The notes under the pieces are model-generated. The model saw nothing but the letters and a program-made list of their open reading frames with translations. It did not search any database and was not told the origin of the DNA. From contig JAZNDR010000032.1 in NCBI GenBank assembly GCA_045588185.1, positions 1 through 20,553 on the forward strand: 20,553 bases of DNA, written 5' to 3'. The stretch comes from Scatosoma sp045588185. GTDB taxonomy: Bacteria; Bacillota; Clostridia; Christensenellales; Borkfalkiaceae. Both the position numbers and the translations under genes were made by a program. Below are positions 1 to 7,274 of this stretch, piece after piece. The number at the start of each line of letters is the position of its first letter. Position 1 is the first letter of the stretch.

Positions 1-77
1 AGCTTGGTTACGACTTTGCTGTTATACATAGGATCGGGCAGAACGTCTCTCTTCGGGACATTACCTCTTCTAGGCAT
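1..77 (-). CDS. rpsG: 30S ribosomal protein S7, N-terminal fragment (cut by window edge)
   Basis: Reading the minus strand from the ATG at 77-75 gives MPRRGNVPKRDVLPDPMYNS and then KVVTKL before the window ends. This is the characteristic S7 N-terminus. S7 is a primary 16S rRNA-binding protein that nucleates assembly of the 30S head. A strong AGGAGG ribosome-binding site lies at about 86-93, eight or nine bases before the ATG. The gene follows rpsL, the usual str-operon order, so fusA and tuf would be expected beyond the left edge (family knowledge, not visible). The spacer to rpsL is unusually long. Only about 25 codons are present, but the match is distinctive. Confidence 0.93.
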   Translation of the reverse strand, partial: MPRRGNVPKRDVLPDPMYNSKVVTK

Positions 78-358
78 AGTGTTTTATCCTCCTTTTAATA
101 ATTTTGATAAGGGCTTTACCCTTCACAGTACAGCTATCGCGCGCTTTCCTAAATATTTGAAAGGTGCGAATCTTCTGCAACTCCCGTTGCATACTGCCTA
201 CTTTAATTCGGGGCTTTCGAGCTATATTCCGATTTACAAGTAGGTCTTTTGCGTTTTGGTTTCTTAGTCTTAAAACGCAAGCGACTTTCGTGTTTTTAAC
301 GGGCTTCCGACGCCCGTCGATAAGCAAATGCTTTCGATGTTTTCAGCTGTTCCTAATC
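78..358 (-). promoter_or_regulatory. Long rpsL-rpsG intercistronic spacer with several hairpins
   Basis: This stretch of about 280 bases separates rpsL from rpsG and holds no credible gene. The one open frame through it on minus starts with TTG, has no ribosome-binding site and overlaps the rpsG start. It holds several perfect small inverted repeats: 249-257 with 272-280 (9 bp), 299-304 with 312-317 (6 bp), and 109-113 with 119-123 (5 bp), the last just ahead of the rpsG ribosome-binding site. A further one, 351-355 with 362-366, overlaps the rpsL stop. None is followed on the minus strand by a clear U-run, so they do not look like ordinary terminators. In E. coli the rpsL-rpsG spacer is the S7 translational repression site; a similar role here is inference. 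Confidence 0.5.
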
Positions 359-730
359 TTACTTAGGGCGTTTTGCGCCGTATTTCGAACGGGACTGCTT
401 ACGCTTTGCTACGCCAGCCGTGTCGAGTGCGCCGCGAATGATGTGATAACGTACACCGGGCAAGTCCTTAACACGTCCGCCTCTGATCAGAACAGAGCTG
501 TGCTCTTGAAGGTTGTGACCTTCACCGGGAATGTAGACCGTACCTTCTTGCTTGTTCGTAAGACGTACACGTGCGATCTTACGCATAGCGGAGTTAGGCT
601 TCTTGGGAGAAGTCGTGGTTACGGACAAACATACGCCGCGTTTTTGAGGGCAGTTATCCAGAATAGGACTCTTGGACTTGTAAGTCAACTGCTCTCTGCC
701 CTTTTTAATGAGCTGATTGATAGTAGGCAT
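359..730 (-). CDS. rpsL: 30S ribosomal protein S12
   Basis: The 123-residue product is a full-length S12, the decoding-centre protein of the small subunit. The hallmark stretches are present: CPQKRGVC (27-34), TSPKKPNSAMRK (40-51), GEGHNLQEHS (69-78) and RGGRVKDLPGVRYH (83-96), ending in the usual KRPK. The streptomycin-contact residues K43 and K88 and residue P91 are the wild-type ones, so no known rpsL streptomycin-resistance change is present. D89, the residue methylthiolated by RimO in some bacteria, is also there. The start has a perfect AAGGAGG site a few bases upstream. The gene is read from its own promoter at 895-923, after a long structured leader, and is followed by rpsG. Confidence 0.98.
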   Translation of the reverse strand: MPTINQLIKKGREQLTYKSKSPILDNCPQKRGVCLSVTTTSPKKPNSAMRKIARVRLTNKQEGTVYIPGEGHNLQEHSSVLIRGGRVKDLPGVRYHIIRGALDTAGVAKRKQSRSKYGAKRPK

Positions 731-891
731 AATTTGACCTCCTTGTAAAAATTTTGGAATATATTTTTCCCGAAATTGCCCTTATCGCAATTTCAAAGAA
801 AGCAAAGTTACCGTTGCGGCTTGTCCGCTACGCCTCGCTTTTGCAATTTGTTTTCTGCAAAAGGGCATAGTACACCCAACGCCACAACGGT
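731..891 (-). promoter_or_regulatory. Structured 5' leader of rpsL mRNA
   Basis: The predicted transcript starts at about 888-891 and runs some 160 bases before the rpsL ATG. Its first 82 bases can fold into one long interrupted hairpin with three stacked stems. P1 is 881-891 with 810-820 (11 bp, one G-U). P2 is 864-870 with 828-834 (7 bp, one G-U). P3 is 856-863 with 838-845 (8 bp, 10-base loop). A second perfect 8-bp hairpin follows, 772-779 with 787-794. The ribosome-binding site is at about 736-744. I do not recognise it as a known riboswitch or named ribosomal-protein leader. It could be a translational or stability element of the str operon, or an inserted palindromic repeat. The pairing is seen directly; the role is inferred. 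Confidence 0.55.
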
Positions 892-894
892 ATT

Positions 895-923
895 ATTTTA
901 GCATTTTTTATTTGGCTTGTCAA
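895..923 (-). promoter_or_regulatory. Sigma-A promoter of rpsL-rpsG
   Basis: On minus, a perfect TTGACA (923-918) is followed by a 17-base spacer and TAAAAT (900-895), with TG one base before the -10 (extended -10). It lies between the valS stop (964) and the rpsL leader, so the str operon has its own strong promoter even though valS lies just upstream on the same strand. Confidence 0.85.
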
Positions 924-963
924 CTGTTTGAAAGCAATTTCCTGAAATTTTTTCCAAACTCTT

Positions 964-3585
964 TTACAGGCTTTCCAGCTGTGCTACGCACTTCGCTTTC
1001 ATATCCTGATATTTCTTCACTTTCTCGCGTTCCGCATCCACAAGTTTTTGCGGTGCGCGCGATACGAAGTTTTGATTTGCGAGCTTGCTCTCCGCGCGCT
1101 CGATTTCCCCGTCGATACGCTCGATTTCAGCGGAAAGTCTTGCTTTTTCCTTTTCGATATCGACGAGCTCGCCCAACGGAACGTAGATTTGCGCAATTTC
1201 CGTTACGGCGGAAACCGTCTTGCCCTCTACTTCCGACGCATTTTCTATTAAGGTCATTTCACTTGCGCCCGAAAGCTTTACGATACAGTCTTTATTGAGC
1301 TGTAAAAGGCGTTTGTTTTCGGTAACGATAAACAGTTCAACCTTTTTAGAAGGGGGACATTCGGCGTCCTTTTTCATGGCGCGGACGGCTTTGATTATCT
1401 CCATAACCCCCTCGAACGCCTTGGCTTCCTTTTTATAGGACGCCTTATAGTTATATCTGGGGAATTCGGAAACCATAATACTGCCTTGGGTATTAGGCAG
1501 ATTTGCGTAAATTTCTTCCGTTACGAAAGGAATGAACGGGTGTAACAGTTTGAGCGCGTTTTCCAAAACGAAGCAGAGTACGGAAAGCGCGTCCGATTTT
1601 CTACTCTCGTCCTCGCCGTAGAGCGCGGGCTTGGAAAGCTCGATATACCAGTCGCAGAAATCGTCCCAAACGAAGCCTGTAACGAGGTCGCTGGCAACGC
1701 CCATTTCGTATTTATTGAGGTTGGTGGTTACCTCGCGGATACAGTTTTGTAATTTCGCGATAATCCATTTATCGGCAGGCGCAAGCTTGACCGTTTCGAT
1801 CGGGGATATCTTTTTCCCCTCTGCGTTCATCAACACGAACCGCGCCGCGTTCCAAAGCTTATTGATAAAGTTTCGGCAAGATTCCACTTTCGTATCCGAA
1901 TAGCGGGTATCGTTCCCAGGGGCAACGCCTGTGAGCAACGACAAGCGGAGCGAGTCTGCGCCGTATTTTTCGATAACTTCCAGAGGGTCGATACCGTTCC
2001 CAAGCGATTTGCTCATTTTTCTGCCCTGCTCGTCACGGATAATGCCGTGAATGAGTACGTCGTGGAAAGGCACTTTGCCCGTGTGTTCTATACCCGAGAA
2101 AATCATTCGGGAAACCCAGAAGAAAATGATGTCGTAGCCCGTTACGAGTACGTCGGTGGGATAGAAATATTTATAATCGTCCGTGATATCGGGATAGCCG
2201 AGCGTAGAGAAAGGCCAAAGCGCGGAAGAGAACCAAGTATCGAGCACGTCCTCGTCCTGCTTTAAATGTTTACTGCCGCAAACGGGGCAAACGGTAGGGT
2301 CTTCCTTTTCACAAACGATTTGTCCGCAGTCCTGACAATACCAAACGGGAATACGGTGTCCCCACCAAAGCTGACGGGAAATACACCAGTCGCGTACGTT
2401 TTCCATCCAGTTATAATAGGTTTTGGAGAAACGTTCGGGAACGAATTTCACTTTATTGCGCATAACCGCGTTGATAGCGGGTTTTGCAAGCGGTTCCATT
2501 TTTACGAACCACTGTTTGGAAACGATCGGCTCAACCGTCGAATGGCAACGGTAACAATGTCCAACGTTATGCGTATGCGCTTCCACTTTTACGAGGTTGC
2601 CGAGCTGTTCCAAATCGGAAACGATCGCCTTTCTCGCCTCGTATCTGTCCATACCGTTATACTTGCCAGCAAGCGCGTTCATCGTGCCGTCGTCGTTCAT
2701 AACGCGGATAACGGGCAGGTCGTGGCGGTTGCCCACTTCGAAGTCGTTGGGGTCGTGCGCGGGCGTAATTTTTACGCAGCCCGTACCAAATTCAGGGTCT
2801 ACGTACTCGTCCGCAACGACGGGAATTTCCCTGTCCGTCAAGGGCAATTTTAAAGTTTTGCCAACGAGGTTTTGATAGCGTTTATCGTCAGGGTGTACCG
2901 CGACCGCCGTATCGCCGAGCATCGTTTCGGGACGGGTGGTAGCCACGATAACGTCGGCTGAGCCGTCGGAAGCGGGATAGCGTAAATGCCAGAAATGCCC
3001 GCCCTCTTCGGCGTATTCCACTTCCGCGTCCGAAAGTGCGGTTTTACAGCAGGGACACCAGTTGATAATTCTGTTCCCCTGATAGATAAGTCCTTTTTTA
3101 TAGAGGTTGACGAATACCTCGCGCACGGCGCGGGAGCATTTTTCGTCCATTGTGAACGCTTGGCGGGACCAGTCGCACGACGTACCCATTTTACGCTGTG
3201 GGAGCATAATACGCCCGCCGTACTGTTCTTTCCATTCCCAAGCGCGTTTTAAGAAGCCATCTCTGCCGAGGTCGGCTTTCGTGAGCCCTTCCGACTTCAT
3301 TTTTTCTACGATTTTAACTTCCGTTGCAATCGAAGCGTGGTCGCAGCCGGGAAGCCAAAGCGCGGCGTAGCCTTGCATACGCTTAAAGCGAATCAAGGTG
3401 TCCTGCAAGGTTGCGTCCATCGCGTGCCCCATATGCAGCTGCCCCGTAATATTGGGGGGCGGCATCATAATGGTGAACGGAACTTTATTTTGGTCTATCT
3501 CCGCGCGAAAATATCCCGACTGTTCCCAGTCGGCGTAAATTCTATCCTCGAAGTCTTTGGGGTTGTACGTCTTTTGCATTTCCAT
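964..3585 (-). CDS. valS: Valine--tRNA ligase
   Basis: The 873-residue product charges tRNA-Val with valine in the cytoplasm and is close to the usual length of about 880. It has the class I signature HMGH (51-54, in PPPNITGQLHMGHAMD), KMSKS (523-527), and the CP1 editing-domain segment ATTRPETMLGDTAVAVHPDD (215-234), which marks ValRS. Cysteine pairs at 177-180, 344/347, 417/420 and 433/436 look like zinc-binding inserts of the Firmicute type. The last 65 or so residues form the charged coiled-coil tRNA-binding arm. The start is preceded by GAGGA at a spacing of about nine. A consensus promoter lies at 3657-3685 and leaves a leader of about 65 bases, too short for a T-box. It is followed by rpsL, which has its own promoter. 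Confidence 0.98.
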   Translation of the reverse strand: MEMQKTYNPKDFEDRIYADWEQSGYFRAEIDQNKVPFTIMMPPPNITGQLHMGHAMDATLQDTLIRFKRMQGYAALWLPGCDHASIATEVKIVEKMKSEGLTKADLGRDGFLKRAWEWKEQYGGRIMLPQRKMGTSCDWSRQAFTMDEKCSRAVREVFVNLYKKGLIYQGNRIINWCPCCKTALSDAEVEYAEEGGHFWHLRYPASDGSADVIVATTRPETMLGDTAVAVHPDDKRYQNLVGKTLKLPLTDREIPVVADEYVDPEFGTGCVKITPAHDPNDFEVGNRHDLPVIRVMNDDGTMNALAGKYNGMDRYEARKAIVSDLEQLGNLVKVEAHTHNVGHCYRCHSTVEPIVSKQWFVKMEPLAKPAINAVMRNKVKFVPERFSKTYYNWMENVRDWCISRQLWWGHRIPVWYCQDCGQIVCEKEDPTVCPVCGSKHLKQDEDVLDTWFSSALWPFSTLGYPDITDDYKYFYPTDVLVTGYDIIFFWVSRMIFSGIEHTGKVPFHDVLIHGIIRDEQGRKMSKSLGNGIDPLEVIEKYGADSLRLSLLTGVAPGNDTRYSDTKVESCRNFINKLWNAARFVLMNAEGKKISPIETVKLAPADKWIIAKLQNCIREVTTNLNKYEMGVASDLVTGFVWDDFCDWYIELSKPALYGEDESRKSDALSVLCFVLENALKLLHPFIPFVTEEIYANLPNTQGSIMVSEFPRYNYKASYKKEAKAFEGVMEIIKAVRAMKKDAECPPSKKVELFIVTENKRLLQLNKDCIVKLSGASEMTLIENASEVEGKTVSAVTEIAQIYVPLGELVDIEKEKARLSAEIERIDGEIERAESKLANQNFVSRAPQKLVDAEREKVKKYQDMKAKCVAQLESL

Positions 3586-3656
3586 AATTCGTCTTCCTCG
3601 TTTTACTCTTTTGACCGCTTATCATATCCTGTCCGCAAAAAGGCAGGGTACGTATT

Positions 3657-3685
3657 ATTATAGTACTTTCGAAAGCGATTGTCAA
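3657..3685 (-). promoter_or_regulatory. Consensus sigma-A promoter of valS
   Basis: On minus, TTGACA (3685-3680), a 17-base spacer and TATAAT (3662-3657) match the sigma-A consensus at all twelve positions. Transcription would start near 3650 and reach the valS ATG after about 65 bases. The -35 box is the same DNA as the -35 box of the divergent promoter on plus. Confidence 0.88.
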
Positions 3686-3708
3686 TTATTAACGGGCACT
3701 CATATAAT
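3679..3708 (+). promoter_or_regulatory. Promoter of the NitT/TauT-type ABC operon
   Basis: On plus, TTGTCA (3679-3684), an 18-base spacer and TATAAT (3703-3708) precede the lipoprotein gene, whose ATG is at 3749. The -35 overlaps the valS -35 on the opposite strand by five bases. I see no TPP, FMN or other known riboswitch in the leader of about 35 bases. Confidence 0.7.
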
Positions 3709-3748
3709 ATATTATTCTAAAATTTTTTCAAAATCGGAGACTACCACC

Positions 3749-4768
3749 ATGAAAAAAATAATCAAAACGCTTTGCGCAACTCTTATCACCTGTTTCACCG
3801 TTTTGCCCGTATCCGCCTGCAAGGACGACGGCGCGGACGGCATTAAAACTTTACAAATCAACGAAGTAACGCATTCCGTGTTTTACGCACCCTTATATCT
3901 TGCCGATAAGCTGGGATATTTCGAGGAAGAAAATATCAAAATCGAACTTACCAACGGCGGAGGCGCGGATAACGTTATGTCCGCTGTGCTTTCGGGCGAC
4001 GCCGACATCGGGTTCTGCGGTCCGGAAGCGGCTTTATACGTACTTATCGGCGGTTCGTCCGACGTACCCACGGTGTTCGGGCAATTGACGAAGCGCGACG
4101 GCTCTTTCCTCGTATCGAGAAAACCTGAACCCAACTTCAAATGGACGGACCTTAAAGGCAAGGAAATCCTTGCAGGGCGCAAGGGCGGCGTACCCGCTAT
4201 GACTTTCGAATACATTTTAAGCGAAAATAATTTAGCGGACGGCGTAGACCTTACCTTAAATTACGACGTGGCGTTCAACCTGATGACGAGCGCGTTTGAG
4301 GCTGGCACGGCGGATTATTGCACGATGTTCGACCCCGTTGCCTACGAATACGAAGCGGCAGGCAAGGGTTACGTAGTCGCGTCGGTAGGCGAGGCTTCGG
4401 GCGAAGTTCCCTACACCTGCTTTATGGCGAAAAACTCGTGGCTGGAAGATAATAAAGCCACGGCGGAAGGGTTCTTACGTGCCGTGACGAAAGCGGTAAA
4501 ATTCGTAAACGAAAGCGCGCCTGAAACGGTAGCCCCCTATCTCGTTTCCTACTTCGAAGGCACGAGCGAGAAATCAATCGCCGCGTCCGTGAAACGGTAC
4601 CGCGATATCGACGCTTGGCGAACGGAAATGACGATGACGGAAGCAAGCTTCAACCGTTTACAGGATATTATCGACAACGCGGGCGAGCTGGAACGCAGAG
4701 TACAAATGACTGAGCTCGTCGATAACTCGTACGCAAACAAAGTATATCGCGAGGTATACGGAAAATAA
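3749..4768 (+). CDS. ABC transporter substrate-binding lipoprotein, NitT/TauT/THI5-like (NMT1 family)
   Basis: The start chosen is the ATG at 3749, which follows a CGGAGA site at a spacing of eight or nine and gives a 339-residue lipoprotein. The longer open frame upstream would run through the promoter. The N-terminus is a lipoprotein signal: basic MKKIIK, a hydrophobic stretch and the lipobox VSAC with Cys24, so the protein should be tethered outside the membrane. The mature part opens with the family pattern HSVFYAPLYLADKLGYFEEE, then GGGADNVMSAVLSGDADIGF, as in SsuA, TauA, ThiY and RibY relatives. It delivers a small ligand to the ATPase and permease encoded just downstream. The ligand (nitrate, sulfonate, pyrimidine thiamine precursor, riboflavin and others are known for the family) cannot be told from sequence, and no pathway genes flank it. 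Confidence 0.88.
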   Translation: MKKIIKTLCATLITCFTVLPVSACKDDGADGIKTLQINEVTHSVFYAPLYLADKLGYFEEENIKIELTNGGGADNVMSAVLSGDADIGFCGPEAALYVLIGGSSDVPTVFGQLTKRDGSFLVSRKPEPNFKWTDLKGKEILAGRKGGVPAMTFEYILSENNLADGVDLTLNYDVAFNLMTSAFEAGTADYCTMFDPVAYEYEAAGKGYVVASVGEASGEVPYTCFMAKNSWLEDNKATAEGFLRAVTKAVKFVNESAPETVAPYLVSYFEGTSEKSIAASVKRYRDIDAWRTEMTMTEASFNRLQDIIDNAGELERRVQMTELVDNSYANKVYREVYGK

Positions 4769-4806
4769 ATCTTATGTAAGAAATACGCACTGGAAGGAAT
4801 ACGCAA

Positions 4807-5541
4807 ATGAAAGAAGTTTTACGCTTTGAAAACGTTTCGATGCACTATCACAGTAAACAGGGCGAAACGGTCGCCGTGGAAAATATGAATTTTTCCGTTT
4901 CCGAGGGAGAATTCGTGGCGATCATCGGCCCGTCCGGTTGCGGAAAAACCACCTTACTTTCGCTTGCGGCGGGCTTGCTCCCGCCGACGGCGGGCAAGGT
5001 GAGTTCAAACGGCTGTTCGTTTGGGTATATGCTGCAAAAAGACGAGCTGTTCCCTTGGCGGACGATTGAAAAAAATATCTTTTTGCCGTTGGAAATCAAA
5101 CGCACCGACACGCAAGAGCACCGCAACCGTGCGCTTGCGCTTGCCGAAAAGTACGGCTTAAAGCAATTTTTAAAAAGCTACCCCTCGTCCCTTTCGGGCG
5201 GTATGCGCCAACGAGCCGCGCTCATACGCACGCTTGCCGTTGACCCCGACGTATTGTTGCTTGACGAACCTTTTTCAGCCTTGGATTACCAAACTCGGCT
5301 GTCCGTCTGCGACGACGTATATAAAATTATTAGAAACGAGCGCAAGACCGCGCTTTTGATTACGCACGACATTAGCGAGGCGATTTCGGTTGCGGACCGA
5401 ATTTTGGTCTTATCCCGCCGCCCCGCAAGCGTCGTGGCAAGCCACACTCTCGACTTCCCCGAAAACGAACCGTTGAAACGACGGGAGAACAAGGAGTTTT
5501 CCAAGTGGTTTGAAGTACTTTGGAGGGAATTGAACGTATGA
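4807..5541 (+). CDS. ABC transporter ATP-binding protein, NitT/TauT family (SsuB/TauB/ThiZ-like)
   Basis: The 244-residue product has every motif of an importer ATPase in order: Walker A GPSGCGKT (41-48), Q-loop around Gln77, signature LSGGMRQ (129-135), Walker B LLLDEP (150-155), D-loop SALD (157-160) and the switch His187 in LITHD. The short length and lack of a C-terminal regulatory domain fit the SsuB/TauB group rather than MalK. The start has a GGAAGG-type site and lies 38 bases after the lipoprotein gene. Its stop overlaps the permease start (ATGA), so the two are translationally coupled. It powers uptake through the adjacent permease and is unlikely to serve the sugar permeases in the convergent operon. 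Confidence 0.95.
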   Translation: MKEVLRFENVSMHYHSKQGETVAVENMNFSVSEGEFVAIIGPSGCGKTTLLSLAAGLLPPTAGKVSSNGCSFGYMLQKDELFPWRTIEKNIFLPLEIKRTDTQEHRNRALALAEKYGLKQFLKSYPSSLSGGMRQRAALIRTLAVDPDVLLLDEPFSALDYQTRLSVCDDVYKIIRNERKTALLITHDISEAISVADRILVLSRRPASVVASHTLDFPENEPLKRRENKEFSKWFEVLWRELNV

Positions 5542-6347
5542 AGAACGAGAAGAATTATTCGAAAGAACACCTCTCTTACTTAAAAGGCGTACGCAGAAAA
5601 ACCGTGCTCGTGAATATTGCGCGCGTTGCCATTCTCTTCGCCTTTTTGCTGATATGGGAGCTTTCCGCCCGCTTCGAATGGGTGAATCCGTTTATCACGA
5701 GTTCTCCCTCTCGCATCGCGAACACGATTGCGGATTTATATACGAACGGCACGCTTTTCTATCACGTGGGCACTACGCTTTGGGAAACGCTTTTGGGGTT
5801 TGCCGTTGCCGTGGCGCTCGGGTATACCATAGCGCTTTTGCTATGGTGGAGCGAGGCGTTCCGCCGTATCTCCGAACCGTATTTCGTCGTTTTGAACGCA
5901 TTGCCGAAAATCGCACTCGGACCGCTTATCATTATTTGGTTCGGTACGGGAAGTAAGGCAATCGTCGTTATCACCGTGCTTATCGGTTTGATCGTCGCGA
6001 TCCTCAATATGCTCGGCGGATTTATGTCCACGGACGAAAACAAGCTGTTGTTGCTGCGGTCGATGGGCGCAAGCAAGTGGCAAATATTGATAAAGCTGGT
6101 TATCCCCTCATCGTTGCCGAATTTCATTTCTATGCTGAAAATAAACGTCGGTATGGCGTGGATAGGCTCGATTATGGGCGAATACATGGTATCGAAAGCG
6201 GGGATAGGTTATCTTATCGTGTACGGCGGTCAGGTATTTAAGCTCGACCTCGTAATGAGCGCGGTATTTATTCTCTGTTTGCTCGCCGCGGTAATGTACG
6301 CCTTAGTCGCGCTTTTGGAAAAGCTCGTTATTAAAAATCAGAAATAA
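5538..6347 (+). CDS. ABC transporter permease, NitT/TauT family (SsuC/TauC/ThiX-like)
   Basis: The start is taken at 5538, where ATG overlaps the TGA of the ATPase gene (ATGA) and follows a GGAGGG site; an earlier in-frame ATG at 5520 has no site of its own. The 269-residue product has a first membrane segment at about 27-41, a periplasmic-type loop with TSPSRIANTI, and then about five more hydrophobic segments. The cytoplasmic coupling loop, the family's EAA-like motif, is LLRSMGASKWQILIKLVIP (172-190), followed by a proline-rich turn. This is the membrane channel of the importer and probably works as a homodimer. A terminator begins four bases after the stop. Confidence 0.93.
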   Translation: MKNEKNYSKEHLSYLKGVRRKTVLVNIARVAILFAFLLIWELSARFEWVNPFITSSPSRIANTIADLYTNGTLFYHVGTTLWETLLGFAVAVALGYTIALLLWWSEAFRRISEPYFVVLNALPKIALGPLIIIWFGTGSKAIVVITVLIGLIVAILNMLGGFMSTDENKLLLLRSMGASKWQILIKLVIPSSLPNFISMLKINVGMAWIGSIMGEYMVSKAGIGYLIVYGGQVFKLDLVMSAVFILCLLAAVMYALVALLEKLVIKNQK

Positions 6348-6350
6348 CGC

Positions 6351-6389
6351 ATAACCCCCGTTTTCCGAAAACAGGAAAACGGGGGTTAT
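6351..6389. terminator. Bidirectional terminator between convergent operons
   Basis: A perfect 16-bp inverted repeat (6351-6366 with 6374-6389) with a 7-base loop lies between the permease stop on plus and the MalG-type gene stop on minus. The stem has a five-G/C run and A/T-rich ends on both sides (ATAA and TTAT), so it can end transcripts from either direction. The U-run outside the stem is short. Confidence 0.8.
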
Positions 6390-6410
6390 TACCGTGCAAC
6401 GCAACGCCTT

Positions 6411-7274
6411 TTAGCCTTTTACGGCACCGCTCGTAACGCCTTCTACATAGTAGCGTTGCATACTCATAAACAGCGTAACGATGATTGCTCCCACCACAAA
6501 CGCGCCCGCACAAAAGACGGTAAAATTGTCGTTGAAGCTGTTTTTTTCCGCGTTTATCATTTTATAAAGCCCCAGCGATACCGTATATAATTCACGATCG
6601 CTGATAATCGTGTTTACGAAAATGAAATCACACCAAGGCGAAATAAAGGAAGTGAGTACCGTGTACACGATAATCGGCTTCGCAAGCGGTAAAATTATCT
6701 TCCAAAACACGATAGGCTGGCTTGCGCCGTCAAGTATCGCCGCTTCTTCCATCGCGCGCGGTACGGTGTCGAAAAAGCCTTTACAGATATAATACGAGAG
6801 TGCCGCGCTTCCCGAATACACTAAAATCAAAGCCAAGAGCGAGTTGGTAAGTCCCATCGCCTTTAAGATAAAGTATACGGCAATCATACTCATAAACCCT
6901 GGGAACATACCCAGCACGAGCAGGACGTTCATAATCGGTTTACGCAAGCGGAAACGCATACGCGATAAGGCGTAGCTGACCATTAGGATAAACGCCGTCG
7001 AAAGCGCGCAAGAGGTTACGGAAACGAGTATGGTATTGAGTAACCATTTTGTGAACATCGTTTCGCCGAACAACCGAGAAAAATTTGCAAAGCCGAGTTG
7101 CAGTCCGTCGGGGAATAAGGTGTTGATGATACCCGTTGAGGGAGTTACTCGAAACGCCGTATAGATAAGATAGCCGATCGGCAACACCCAAGCGACGCCT
7201 AAAACGGCGAGGAGTGCATAGGTGAGCGCATTGGACGCGCGATAGCGGAGTTTTGCCAAATTTCTGTTTTTCAT
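6411..7274 (-). CDS. malG: Carbohydrate ABC transporter permease, MalG family
   Basis: The 287-residue protein has six hydrophobic segments and the binding-protein-dependent transport coupling loop EEAAILDGASQPIVFWKI (176-193), the classical EAA motif with the GAS.....W.I pattern of the CUT1 sugar permeases. It ends with YYVEGVTSGAVKG, the typical MalG C-terminus. It would pair with the MalF-type protein encoded just upstream, whose stop overlaps this start (ATGA, 7271-7274). The partner lipoprotein and malQ nearby suggest maltose or malto-oligosaccharides as the cargo. No MalK/MsmX-type ATPase is encoded in the window, so a shared ATPase from elsewhere is inferred. Confidence 0.93.
   Translation of the reverse strand: MKNRNLAKLRYRASNALTYALLAVLGVAWVLPIGYLIYTAFRVTPSTGIINTLFPDGLQLGFANFSRLFGETMFTKWLLNTILVSVTSCALSTAFILMVSYALSRMRFRLRKPIMNVLLVLGMFPGFMSMIAVYFILKAMGLTNSLLALILVYSGSAALSYYICKGFFDTVPRAMEEAAILDGASQPIVFWKIILPLAKPIIVYTVLTSFISPWCDFIFVNTIISDRELYTVSLGLYKMINAEKNSFNDNFTVFCAGAFVVGAIIVTLFMSMQRYYVEGVTSGAVKG

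Noticed and set aside
70..327. 85-residue basic open frame on minus in the rpsL-rpsG spacer
   Set aside because: It starts with TTG without a ribosome-binding site and overlaps the rpsG start; the basic composition is what the spacer sequence gives by chance.
164..748. 194-residue open frame on plus over rpsL and the rpsL-rpsG spacer
   Set aside because: It is antisense to a certain ribosomal protein gene, has no ribosome-binding site and no family character.
2266..2853. 195-residue open frame on plus within valS
   Set aside because: It is the shadow of a highly conserved synthetase gene and has no recognisable product.
3586..3656. Possible T-box leader for valS
   Set aside because: The predicted leader is only about 65 bases, far too short for a T-box, and has no specifier or antiterminator arrangement; only a small bulged hairpin is present.
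3709..3748. Possible TPP or FMN riboswitch before the THI5-like lipoprotein gene
   Set aside because: The leader is about 35 bases and lacks the conserved sequence elements of either class.
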